A stretch of 64,000 nt of DNA. Source: Pelagihabitans pacificus (GTDB lineage: Bacteria; Bacteroidota; Bacteroidia; Flavobacteriales; Flavobacteriaceae). Under the pieces are notes generated by a model. That model searched no databases and was not told the origin of the DNA. It was given only the letters and a program-made list of their open reading frames with translations. The stretch lies in contig NZ_VIKU02000001.1 of assembly GCF_009371985.2 (NCBI RefSeq), positions 124,001-188,000 on the forward strand, given 5' to 3'. Position 1 is the first letter of the stretch; each line of letters opens with the position of its first letter. Positions 18,154-27,153 of this stretch are shown here, one piece after another. A program made the translations under genes and the position numbers.

Positions 18154-19812
18154 TCAGTAAATATGGATCAAGTGCATTTTCTCCACCACTTTTTTTCTGG
18201 TGGACGGATCTAGAAACTTTCCCTGTAAGCGGGTAATCCTAAACTGGTCTTTAGTGAATTGACGGTCCCAATCAAAACCCAAATTATTGAGTTCCCGCAA
18301 CTCCATGGAGGTAGCATAAACCCAAATGTTCCTCTTATTTTGTATGTCTTTTATGGAAGATAGTATAACGGGGCGCCTATTATAGAAATCAAGGGCCCAG
18401 GTATAGCGTTCGGACAGTTTGTAAATCCTGTCTACGGGAATATCGTTTTCAGCCACTACCTTGGCCATTTCGCTACCCGCCTGATACGTTAAGAGATTGG
18501 GATAAAAATGGAAATTCAAAACCGCGTTTAGTAAAAGCGAACTAATCACCGACACCGTGATAATGCGTAAATAGTACTCCTCCTGTTTAAGACTATAGAA
18601 AATGGCCAATAGAATCAAGGCAGTCGTCCAAATATAATTAAGTGGATTCTCGAATTTAAAAACAAAAAAACAAATCAATACGGAAGCAACAAAAACCACT
18701 GCTAAAACAAAATATTGAATTCCAAGAACCCATTTGATGGTTTTTCTTTTCGTAAACCTGTAGAGGCTATAGAGATAAGAGGCGGATAATACGGAGAACA
18801 AGGGCATCGTGATGTTCAGGTAGTGGGGTAGCTTGAACTGGGCAAAACTGATTAGTATAAAAATCAATATGATGCCCCCCAAGGTCAGAAACTCATAATT
18901 CGGTTTAAAGGCGAATCGCAGTTTCACCAACGTTTTTATTCTGCTGCACAAAGCGAAAAGACCTATGACCGTCCATGGTAAAAATACCCAAAGGAAGGTG
19001 TGAAAGAAAAAGAAGTAATCACTGCTGTTCTTTCCGATACCTTCCCCGCTCATACGTTCAAAACTTTGCTCCCAGAATATGAAGAAGATACCGCTTCGTT
19101 CGCCCCTACCGCGAATAATTTTCTCTGGATGTAAATCAAACTGGTGGTAATAAGCGTAAAGCATTGGGGTAATGGCGATACTAAAAACCAAGAGGGCGAT
19201 AAGTACCTTCCAATTCAGTAATCGAATCCATTTTCGGGTATAGGCCAAATGACATAATATGGGAAGCCCGATGACCACTAAAGCAATTTGTCCTTTGGTA
19301 GAAAATGCAACACCGGCCCCAAAAGCCCCTAGGATAATATTCTTGACGGATCTGGTTTCGATGTAAGCGGCCAATTGCCAGATTGAAAAAATAGCGAAGC
19401 CGGTCAACACCGCATCGGTACGCACATCAATTACCGATAGTACAATAGTCTGGCAGGTTAAAAAAATCAAGGCTGCAAGTTTGCCCGTATTGTTATTATA
19501 TAACAAACTTCCCAAACCATAACAGCTATAGCCGCCAAAAAGTATCGCCAAGATAGCCGGAAGGCGATAAGCCCAGTCAAAAATTCCAAAAATTTTAAAG
19601 GAAAGGGCCGCCAGCCAATAATGCATATGCGGCTTGTCGAGATACTCCTCTGGCCCTTTATAGAGGTTTAAAAAGTCGTTTTCCTGAGCCATCCGCATCG
19701 CCATGGTGGCAAACTGTGCGGAATCGTTTTCGAATAATGTTGCGAACATTCCGGCAATGTATACCAGAAGAACTAGAAACAACAAAAACCAATACCTGAT
19801 ATTGGATATCAT
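18154..19812 (-). CDS. family 39 glycosyltransferase (ArnT/PMT-like)
   Basis: 552 residues with many membrane helices. The first outer loop carries the acidic motif expected in GT39 enzymes (FENDSAQFATMAMRMAQEND), followed by DKPHMHYW and a second acidic site. Members move a sugar from polyprenyl phosphate onto lipid A, other lipids or proteins on the periplasmic side. It is convergent with the GT2/UPF0104 pair, and both sets fit one glycosylation route. The acceptor is unknown. Confidence 0.9.
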   Translation of the reverse strand: MISNIRYWFLLFLVLLVYIAGMFATLFENDSAQFATMAMRMAQENDFLNLYKGPEEYLDKPHMHYWLAALSFKIFGIFDWAYRLPAILAILFGGYSCYGLGSLLYNNNTGKLAALIFLTCQTIVLSVIDVRTDAVLTGFAIFSIWQLAAYIETRSVKNIILGAFGAGVAFSTKGQIALVVIGLPILCHLAYTRKWIRLLNWKVLIALLVFSIAITPMLYAYYHQFDLHPEKIIRGRGERSGIFFIFWEQSFERMSGEGIGKNSSDYFFFFHTFLWVFLPWTVIGLFALCSRIKTLVKLRFAFKPNYEFLTLGGIILIFILISFAQFKLPHYLNITMPLFSVLSASYLYSLYRFTKRKTIKWVLGIQYFVLAVVFVASVLICFFVFKFENPLNYIWTTALILLAIFYSLKQEEYYLRIITVSVISSLLLNAVLNFHFYPNLLTYQAGSEMAKVVAENDIPVDRIYKLSERYTWALDFYNRRPVILSSIKDIQNKRNIWVYATSMELRELNNLGFDWDRQFTKDQFRITRLQGKFLDPSTRKKVVEKMHLIHIY

Positions 19813-19921
19813 AGGGGGTACTTCATCTATTGATATTCATCATAGTTGACGGTCATACCATAGCTTCCGGCATCGGCTCATCATTCATGATCAAGGTAGT
19901 CCTCTGAAGTGGGGTAATGGC

Positions 19922-20488
19922 TTATCTATCAAGTGCAAATATAACCAACTTTGCAAACAACCAGCCAAAAATAGCGCCTATTCCGACTCCTGTAAGTACA
20001 TCCAAGGGAAAATGTACGCCGATATAGATTCTGCTATAGGCTACCAAAAACGCCCAAAATACCAAGAAAATTCCTATATAACGGAATTTCGAACTCAACA
20101 AAACACTAAAGAAAATCGCTACTGCCATCGTGTTGGAAGCGTGGGCGGAAAAATATCCGAATTGACCCCCACAGTAGTCTTTTACCAACCGCATGCTTGT
20201 ATTCACATCGGAATCATGACACGGTCGAAGACGCTGCACCCCGTATTTGAAAAAATTGGCCAATTGGTCCGTTATAAGAATCATAAGGACAATACCCACG
20301 AGAAGTACCAACAGCTTTTTGGGCCCGAATTTGCGATAGGCAAGATAGAGCAACACGGCGTAAAGCATCAAGGAAACAAGGCTTATCTTATTGGTTATCA
20401 GCAGCCAAAAGCCATCCCAAGCAGGGCTGCCCAGCTTATTGAGATAAAGAAAAAGCTCCTTGTCATATCTAATCAGCTCTTCCAGCAT
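19922..20488 (-). CDS. PAP2 superfamily membrane phosphatase
   Basis: 188 residues and five or six membrane helices. The three phosphatase motifs are present: KYGVQRLRP, YFSAHASN (catalytic His) and SRIYIGVHFPLD (second His and Asp). Such enzymes dephosphorylate undecaprenyl pyrophosphate or phosphatidate. In the present context, recycling of the lipid carrier used by the neighbouring GT39 enzyme is plausible. Confidence 0.9.
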   Translation of the reverse strand: MLEELIRYDKELFLYLNKLGSPAWDGFWLLITNKISLVSLMLYAVLLYLAYRKFGPKKLLVLLVGIVLMILITDQLANFFKYGVQRLRPCHDSDVNTSMRLVKDYCGGQFGYFSAHASNTMAVAIFFSVLLSSKFRYIGIFLVFWAFLVAYSRIYIGVHFPLDVLTGVGIGAIFGWLFAKLVIFALDR

Positions 20489-20493
20489 ATCAC

Positions 20494-20721
20494 CTATTCT
20501 TCGTAACGGGACACCTCTCGGTCATAAAAATCGGTTGCCTGCTGTATCAAATTCCCCGCTTCGGTTTCCAGTTCGTTTTCATCTTCCCTACTGAAATCCT
20601 CCAACCATTCGACCTCATCGTTTTCAAGGTTGATCACAAAGCGGGGGTATTCGGTATGTACTATAAAAATGGCCGTTGGATAGTCGGTGTTATCGCCCAA
20701 CAAAAATTTCGGTAGCTCCAT
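20494..20721 (-). CDS. small acidic protein of unknown function
   Basis: 75 residues from an ATG at 20721 (MELPKFLLGDNTDYP), five bases before the PAP2 gene on the same strand. A longer start at 20757 would overlap the MATE stop codon. It is strongly acidic (DEVEWLEDFSREDENELETE) with no signal or membrane segment. I recognise it only as a conserved-looking small protein. It probably belongs to the same transcript as the MATE and PAP2 genes. Confidence 0.7.
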   Translation of the reverse strand: MELPKFLLGDNTDYPTAIFIVHTEYPRFVINLENDEVEWLEDFSREDENELETEAGNLIQQATDFYDREVSRYEE

Positions 20722-20740
20722 ATTCGATTTTTCTTTTAGC

Positions 20741-22138
20741 TTATTGGCTATCGGCAATCAAGCTTTTGGTCAAATAATTAAATCGAAGATACAACATAAT
20801 GGCCGATGCACTGAGCCCGGTCAAAAGCCCGATCCATATTCCTATACTTTTTAGTTCGGTATGTAATCCAAGATAATAACATATCGGAAAACCGATTATC
20901 CAATACGCGATGAAAGTAATCAGGGTCGGGATCTTTACATCCTGTAGTCCACGTAGAGCACCTAGAACGACAACCTGTATTCCATCGCTGATTTGGAAGA
21001 ATGCCGCTACGAACAGCAACTGTGCCGAAAGAAAGATCACCTCGGTGTTATCGGCCAAATTAATTGCGTCGTTTACATCAAGATATAAGGTGGGGAACCA
21101 ATTTCTACCGATAAGGAATAGGGTAGCAAAAACAATTTCGATCAGGAAAGTCAGTAAAAAAATCGATTGGGCGATACGCCGTAGGTCAGGGAAATTTTGC
21201 AATCCCTTTTGATTCCCTACCCGCACCATGGCGGCGACTCCCAGGCCCATTCCGAACATAAAGGTCATGCTACTGAGATTCAGGGCAATTTGATTCGCTG
21301 CTTGGGCATTCTTTCCCAATACCCCGCTGAGCCAAATAGCGACAGTAAAAATGGCCACCTCGAAAAACATTTGAAGTGCCGAGGGAAAGCCAAGACCAAT
21401 GATCGTCCGCATCACCTTCTTTTCAATTTTCCTAAAATTAAAGGCCGTCACATAGTCGTGAAATTTATGTTTACTGCTTAGCAAAAACCAGATATAGCCC
21501 ACCATCAATATTCTTGCAACCAAGGTTCCGATCGCCGCCCCGACAATTCCCAACTTCGGGAATCCGAACGAACCGAATATTAAAAGATAGTTAAGAACAA
21601 TATTGACCACATTGGCGATTATGGTCGCGTACATGGGGTATTTGGTCTGGGACAATCCTTCTGAAAACTGCTTGAATGCCTGAAAGATAATCAAAGGTAC
21701 CAACGAGAAAGCCACCAGGTCTAAATAGGGCATGGCGAGTTCCACTACTTCCGGTGGCTGTTTCATGTAATACATCAACGGCTTACAACATAATATGAGC
21801 ACGAAAAGTGACAGACCCAAGAGAGCACAGAGCACTAGACCATGCTTTAGGGCGCTTTTTCCCGATGCTGGGTTTCCCGCACCATCGGCCTCGGCAACCA
21901 GTGGGGTAATAGCGGTAGAGAAGCCGATTCCCAAAGACATTGCAATAAATACGAAACTATTTCCCAAAGAGACCGCCGCCAACTCTGCCGTACCCAATTG
22001 GCCCACCATCACATTATCGGCAAAGGCGACAAAGGTGTGGCCCAACATCCCCATGATGACGGGAACGGCCAATTGGATATTATAGCGGAATTCTTTAGTG
22101 TATTTTTGGAACAAAGGAGCTTGCTTTAGGGAGTGCAC
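20741..22138 (-). CDS. MATE family efflux transporter
   Basis: 465 residues and twelve predicted membrane helices in two similar halves. Typical segments are IMGMLGHTFVAFADNVMVGQLGTAELAAVSLGNS in the first half and an equivalent in the second (AAMVRVGNQKG). MATE proteins expel drugs, toxins or metabolites using sodium or proton gradients at the inner membrane. It lies nine bases downstream of an unknown kinase-like protein gene, probably in one operon. Substrate unknown. Confidence 0.93.
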   Translation of the reverse strand: MHSLKQAPLFQKYTKEFRYNIQLAVPVIMGMLGHTFVAFADNVMVGQLGTAELAAVSLGNSFVFIAMSLGIGFSTAITPLVAEADGAGNPASGKSALKHGLVLCALLGLSLFVLILCCKPLMYYMKQPPEVVELAMPYLDLVAFSLVPLIIFQAFKQFSEGLSQTKYPMYATIIANVVNIVLNYLLIFGSFGFPKLGIVGAAIGTLVARILMVGYIWFLLSSKHKFHDYVTAFNFRKIEKKVMRTIIGLGFPSALQMFFEVAIFTVAIWLSGVLGKNAQAANQIALNLSSMTFMFGMGLGVAAMVRVGNQKGLQNFPDLRRIAQSIFLLTFLIEIVFATLFLIGRNWFPTLYLDVNDAINLADNTEVIFLSAQLLFVAAFFQISDGIQVVVLGALRGLQDVKIPTLITFIAYWIIGFPICYYLGLHTELKSIGIWIGLLTGLSASAIMLYLRFNYLTKSLIADSQ

Positions 22139-22147
22139 CCCGGGTTT

Positions 22148-23206
22148 CTAGAATTTTCGTTCTATAATCTGTCGCATACTGACGCCCTCATAATTTCGCT
22201 TTACGAAATCAAGGGCCAGATCTAAGATCTCCCCCATTTTTTGGCATTTTTTAAAGTTTATATCCAGCGTAAGGTCATAAATCTGCATTTTGAGAAGATC
22301 GATGTTCTCCTTGTTGGATATATCGTCCCGTTTACAGATTTCCCTCAACTTCTTAATTCGATTTCCCGAGCTCAGTATACGCTTTGCCACAATAGACCGT
22401 TCTTCGACCTTGTATTGGTTTACGGAATGCTTTTGAAGTTTGCTTCGCACCAATTCGACCATCAAGTAGTTTTCCTTGAAAAATTGGGGGCGGTATACCT
22501 TTAGCTTTCCCTCAAAACACTGCTGGTCGAAATCGATGGCCCGTATCTGATAAACAACATGGTCAAAATCAATTACCGGTACGATTACGTAATTATAGGA
22601 ACGCATATCGCCCAATAGACGAATCATACAACGCTCGTTGAACTTTACAAACTCTTTCGCTAATTGGGCCTTTTCGGATTCAGAGCATTTGGGCAAAAAA
22701 TCCTTAATGAATACGTCCCCGGGAATACCCGCGATATGCTCTTCGATAAGGGTATCCTTGTACACCAAAAAGTTGAGATTGTAGGGCGAAAGCATATGCT
22801 CCAACTCAAGCCCGTACACTCTTGAAGCATCGGTCTTTTTAACGTAAAAATAGGTGAAGTTGTCGTTTAGGATATTCCTGATTTTAATACGAAATGGTTT
22901 GGAATTTCCAAAGGTGCAGTAGTCGACGGCATCTACGTTCAGATATGGATTGATGCGATTGCTACCGTCGGAGTGAAGAATGGAATACACTTTCTTTAAG
23001 CTCTGGTCGATTTCTACCCGTTCCGTGTCGGAATAATACACCCGTACCCAAAGAGTATCCTCATCATCGTTATCATAGACCACTACCGACCCGGAAAACC
23101 GCAATAAATCATCATAAAATATAGGTATCTCTATCTTGCGATTATATTGGCCAAGGTACACATCGAGCCGTTCGCTGATGGGATAAGCGGGCTTTTTCTT
23201 CGACAT
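22148..23206 (-). CDS. uncharacterised protein with a protein-kinase-like catalytic core
   Basis: 352 residues from an ATG at 23206 (MSKKKPAYPI). A start at 23224 adds six residues. I do not recognise a named family. What can be seen is a series resembling a protein-kinase-like fold: a strand with lysine (YFYVKK, Lys123/124), a helix with Glu134/Glu136 (GLELEH), a strand and hinge-like EEHIAGIPG (155-163), then GDMRSYN with Asp200 and Asn205 spaced as in a kinase catalytic loop (D-x4-N), and IDFD (225-227) in the place of the metal-binding DFG. The N-terminal 100 residues are a separate beta-rich part. No signal or membrane segment. It is upstream of the MATE gene by nine bases. Confidence 0.7.
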   Translation of the reverse strand: MSKKKPAYPISERLDVYLGQYNRKIEIPIFYDDLLRFSGSVVVYDNDDEDTLWVRVYYSDTERVEIDQSLKKVYSILHSDGSNRINPYLNVDAVDYCTFGNSKPFRIKIRNILNDNFTYFYVKKTDASRVYGLELEHMLSPYNLNFLVYKDTLIEEHIAGIPGDVFIKDFLPKCSESEKAQLAKEFVKFNERCMIRLLGDMRSYNYVIVPVIDFDHVVYQIRAIDFDQQCFEGKLKVYRPQFFKENYLMVELVRSKLQKHSVNQYKVEERSIVAKRILSSGNRIKKLREICKRDDISNKENIDLLKMQIYDLTLDINFKKCQKMGEILDLALDFVKRNYEGVSMRQIIERKF

Positions 23207-23311
23207 TAATCTTTCATCGGTCATATTCTCTCTTTAAATTTATACCAGTGCTGTAACAAATCTAAGGTTTCTTCGTCAAGTTAACAGCAACCTTCTAAAA
23301 GCATCGCTATT

Positions 23312-24214
23312 TTGCAAACCATACTCTCTGTCAATAATCTCACGAAAAAATTCGGGGCACTTACTGCCGTCAAAGACTTATCGTTCCAAATAGAAAAAGG
23401 AAACGTATACGGTATCTTGGGGCCTAACGGGAGCGGTAAATCGACGACGCTGGGCATCGTTTTAAACGTAGTCAACCGGACTTCCGGGACATTTTCTTGG
23501 TTTGATGGTGCCACCTCTACCCATGATGCCTTGAAGAAAGTGGGGGCAATTATTGAAAGACCCAACTTTTACCCCTATATGACTGCGGTACAGAACCTGA
23601 AATTGGTATGTAAAATCAAGGAAGTTTCCGACGACAAAGTAGAGGAAAAATTGGAACTGGTGGGACTTTTGGAGCGCAAGGACAGTAAGTTTCGCACCTA
23701 CTCGCTAGGAATGAAACAACGCCTCGCGATAGCTTCGGCCCTTTTGAACGATCCTGAAATCCTGATATTAGACGAACCGACAAACGGACTTGACCCCCAA
23801 GGCATCCACCAAATAAGGGAAATCATAAAAAAAATAGCTTCCCAAGGTACTACGATCCTTCTTGCATCGCATTTGCTGGATGAGGTAGAAAAGGTTTGTA
23901 GCCATGTGGTAATCCTTAGGAAAGGCGAAAAGCTTTATTCGGGCAGGGTCGACGGGATGTTGGCAAGCCACGGTTTCTTCGAGCTAAAAACCTCCCAGGA
24001 GGAAGCGCTGCTCAAATACCTTCAAGGAAACGCCAGTTTCGGGGAAATAAAGGTCGAAAGCGGTCTGATCACCGCCTTCCTCAGAGAGGAAATGAAGGCC
24101 GAGGACCTCAACAAGGCACTCTTTGAAAAAGAAATTCTTCTCTCTCATCTCGTAAAACGCAAGGAAAGCCTTGAGGAACAATTCCTGACCCTGACCAAAA
24201 CCCAAACCAACTAA
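23312..24214 (+). CDS. ABC transporter ATP-binding protein
   Basis: 300 residues from a TTG start (TTGCAAACC at 23312; no ATG in frame nearby). It has Walker A GPNGSGKST, signature YSLGMKQRL, Walker B LILDEPTNGLD and the switch His in LASHLLDEVEKV. The arrangement with a single ABC-2-type permease gene 13 bases later fits a two-component exporter or a resistance/lantibiotic-immunity-like transporter. Substrate unknown. Confidence 0.93.
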   Translation: MQTILSVNNLTKKFGALTAVKDLSFQIEKGNVYGILGPNGSGKSTTLGIVLNVVNRTSGTFSWFDGATSTHDALKKVGAIIERPNFYPYMTAVQNLKLVCKIKEVSDDKVEEKLELVGLLERKDSKFRTYSLGMKQRLAIASALLNDPEILILDEPTNGLDPQGIHQIREIIKKIASQGTTILLASHLLDEVEKVCSHVVILRKGEKLYSGRVDGMLASHGFFELKTSQEEALLKYLQGNASFGEIKVESGLITAFLREEMKAEDLNKALFEKEILLSHLVKRKESLEEQFLTLTKTQTN

Positions 24215-24227
24215 CGACGACCGATAA

Positions 24228-25061
24228 ATGATACGTTTACTACAAATAGAATTCATTAAGCTTTGGAACAATAGGACCAGTAAAATACTGATCATTTCCT
24301 ATTTCGTATTGCTTACCTCAATTGCTTTGGTAGCGGCCATCAAATTTGACATTGGACCCGTTAAGTTCCATTTAGCCGAACAAGGTATCTTCAATTTTCC
24401 TTATATATGGCATTTCAATAGCTTCGTTGCCGCAATTTTCAAACTTTTCCTAGCAATTGTCATTGTCTCGATGATGGCGAACGAATACAGCAACAAAACC
24501 ATTAAACAGAACCTGATCGACGGCCTTTCGAAAAAAGAGTTTATTCTTTCAAAATTTTTGACGGTTGTGTCCTTTGCGCTAATTTCGACCGTCTTTGTCT
24601 TTATTGTCTCATTGGTTTTGGGACTACTGTATTCCGATTATAACGAAATAGCCATCATTTTTTCCGATTTGGAATTCATATTGGCCTTTTTTGTGAAGTT
24701 GGTCGGTTTCTTCTCTTTTTGCCTATTTCTGGGCATTTTGGTCAAAAGGTCGGCATTCGCATTGGGTTTTTTGATCCTTTGGCTCATATTGGAACAGCTG
24801 GTTTTCGGTTTATTGGGATGGAAAGTAATGTCATGGGAAACTGCCAATCAAATCAAAAACTTTTTTCCCTTGGAATCGATGTCCAACCTCATTAAGGAAC
24901 CCTTTACCCGCTTGGGTGCGGTAAAGACGGTGGCAGACCAAATCGGGGAAAAGCTTTCCCTTGACTACCATGTACAATGGTATGAAATACTGGTTGTCCT
25001 GGTTTGGACAGCCGTTTTCGTTTACTTCTCGTATGCCTTATTGAAAAGGCGAGATCTATAA
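24228..25061 (+). CDS. ABC-2 type transporter permease
   Basis: 277 residues, six predicted membrane helices and little else conserved: N-terminal MIRLLQIEFIKLWNNRTSKIL, then MMANEYSNKTIKQNLIDGLSKKEFILSKF, the cytoplasmic element usual for ABC-2 permeases. It is the membrane partner of the ATPase encoded 13 bases upstream and is expected to work as a dimer at the inner membrane. Confidence 0.92.
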   Translation: MIRLLQIEFIKLWNNRTSKILIISYFVLLTSIALVAAIKFDIGPVKFHLAEQGIFNFPYIWHFNSFVAAIFKLFLAIVIVSMMANEYSNKTIKQNLIDGLSKKEFILSKFLTVVSFALISTVFVFIVSLVLGLLYSDYNEIAIIFSDLEFILAFFVKLVGFFSFCLFLGILVKRSAFALGFLILWLILEQLVFGLLGWKVMSWETANQIKNFFPLESMSNLIKEPFTRLGAVKTVADQIGEKLSLDYHVQWYEILVVLVWTAVFVYFSYALLKRRDL

Positions 25062-25391
25062 ACTGCAGGGAGCGGATATCGAATGGCAGAAATCCTCTTT
25101 CAAGAGGATGAACAATGGCCGATAGCTGGAAATCCTTTTTTCTCACACAACATCATAGAGCGAAACTAGTTTGTCCTTTTTGCACAGCCTGCCGGATGCA
25201 TGCAGGGATAGCAGGTATGTTATTATGTAAACTTTTATGGAAGTTAACATTCTACAGGAAAAGCTTCCCAAGGTACCCGATCAACCAATGTTAGCGATTG
25301 GTTTGGGTGGAACATCGATACCATTAGGGAATTTAAAGATCGTTTTGCCCGCGAAAGATAGACTTTTAGTATCTTAGAAGACTGATTTGCG
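25062..25391. other. 330-base intergenic stretch between the ABC exporter and the T9SS pair
   Basis: No gene found. It contains a small perfect hairpin, ATCCTCTT (25091-25098) with AAGAGGAT (25101-25108), shortly after the permease, and a 7-base inverted repeat around 25283-25303 (AACCAAT with ATTGGTT). Neither has a convincing T run, so I do not call them terminators. Confidence 0.5.
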
Positions 25392-27137
25392 ATGAAAAGA
25401 GAACTACTATTGATAGCCCTAGTACTACTGGTACTAGCGGGCTATGGTCAAGATTGTACCAACTTGACCAGTCCGATACCAGGCGACGAAAACGTTTTGG
25501 TCGAAAGCGATATTTCTTGGGAACCCGTCGATGGGGTCAATGGCTATCTGATTTCTATTGGCGAAACCCCGGGTGGTACGGAATGGGCCGATAGAATATC
25601 GGTAGGTAATGCAACCACCTATTCCCCACCAGTAGGATTGCCGGAAAACCGTACGCTCTACATCACCATTACCTTGTTTTTTTTCAATAGGCCTGATATC
25701 GATTGTGCCCTAGGGTCATTTTCGACGGAAGAGGTGCTTGTAGCCCCCGGATGTGCTACCATTAACACCCCCATGGATAACGCCATCGATGTAAACCAAG
25801 AGGCGATTATTTCCTGGGAATATGTTCCAAAGGCCACAGGATATTCAATCAATATCGGTACTACACAGGGGGGGGGTGAAATTGTTCCCACGCAGGACGT
25901 TGGAAATGTGACTTCGTTCGACCCCCCGGGGAATCTTCCTTTGGAAGAGGAGATTTTTGTACAAATCATTCCACGAAATGAAAACGGTCCTGCCCCGGTC
26001 ATTTGCCCTACTTTTAGCTTCATGACAGGGGAAATGGTAGAGCTGCCTGGATGTAGTAGACTCATTACGCCATTCAACGGAGAAACCAACGTACCACTGA
26101 CACCCGATTTAAGTTGGGAGGAAGTACCCGATGCAATCGGCTATAGGCTTTTTATAGGAACCTCTCCTTTTGAAAACAATGTTGTCTCCGGAGCGGTCTA
26201 TAGTACCAACCAGATCACGGTCATCGATTTTGAAGCGAACAGTACGATTTACGTAACGATAGTACCTTTTAATGCCGGAGGGGATGCCATCGGCTGCCTT
26301 CAGGAATCATTCTCCACCATACAGGGCTGTGGGCCTTTTTTTGATGGCAATACCAACGAATTGGTACAGGATCTGAGACCCGAACTAGAATTCCCGAACA
26401 GCTTCAGGGTTTGTTCCAATGATTTGCCCACCGTTCTTTCGACGGATGCGGTAGCCGATCAATTCCGTTGGGTACGCTTATCCCCCAACGACGGCTCAGA
26501 GTTGGAACTTCTATCCAATTCCGACCAAGTTACACTTACTCAGGAAGGAAGATATCGATTGGAGGCTATTAATTTTTCAGACCCGGACGGGGCCAATACG
26601 GCCTGTCCTACGCAACAGGATTTTGTACTCGAAATTGTCGCCCCCCCTACAATCAACTCGATTGATTCCCAAACTGGTAACGAATCGGTACAACTAACCG
26701 TAAACGCTAGTGGTTCAGGGGATTATGAATATGCGTTGAATAATGTGGATGGACCTTATCAGGATAGTAACGTTTTCAACAATGTACCATCGGGAAATAA
26801 CATGGTTTATGTAAGGGACAAGGATCTCGGTTGTGTTGTCTCCGCAAACAGCCTACAATATGCCCTTTCGGAGGCCTTCCCAAATTTTTTCACCCCGAAT
26901 GGAGATGGTGTCCATGACTTTTGGCAATTCAGTCCCCCTCCTGAAATTGGGGAGATTGCCATTGAAACAATCTATCTATTTGATAGAATGGGGAATTTTA
27001 TAATTCAGCTAAACCCTGACGATAGGGGTTGGGATGGAAATCTCAACGGAACGCCCTTACCTTCCTCGGACTATTGGTATAAAGCCATTTTTGAAGATCA
27101 GGATCAAATTCAAGGGCATTTTACCCTAAAACGCTAA
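25392..27137 (+). CDS. T9SS type B secreted protein with repeated Ig/Fn3-like modules
   Basis: 581 residues with a signal peptide (1-19, ending GYGQ). Three successive beta modules of about 95 residues each start with similar text (PIPGDENVLVESDISWEPVDGV, then two more at about 120 and 220). A further region precedes the C-terminal gliding-motility-associated domain (FFTPNGDGVHDFW ... GWDGNLNGTPLPSSDYWY ... GHFTLKR), which marks cargo of the type IX secretion system, type B. The product is exported to the surface. Its paralogue follows 16 bases later. Confidence 0.88.
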   Translation: MKRELLLIALVLLVLAGYGQDCTNLTSPIPGDENVLVESDISWEPVDGVNGYLISIGETPGGTEWADRISVGNATTYSPPVGLPENRTLYITITLFFFNRPDIDCALGSFSTEEVLVAPGCATINTPMDNAIDVNQEAIISWEYVPKATGYSINIGTTQGGGEIVPTQDVGNVTSFDPPGNLPLEEEIFVQIIPRNENGPAPVICPTFSFMTGEMVELPGCSRLITPFNGETNVPLTPDLSWEEVPDAIGYRLFIGTSPFENNVVSGAVYSTNQITVIDFEANSTIYVTIVPFNAGGDAIGCLQESFSTIQGCGPFFDGNTNELVQDLRPELEFPNSFRVCSNDLPTVLSTDAVADQFRWVRLSPNDGSELELLSNSDQVTLTQEGRYRLEAINFSDPDGANTACPTQQDFVLEIVAPPTINSIDSQTGNESVQLTVNASGSGDYEYALNNVDGPYQDSNVFNNVPSGNNMVYVRDKDLGCVVSANSLQYALSEAFPNFFTPNGDGVHDFWQFSPPPEIGEIAIETIYLFDRMGNFIIQLNPDDRGWDGNLNGTPLPSSDYWYKAIFEDQDQIQGHFTLKR

Positions 27138-27153
27138 TTGGAAACGTTGCGAT

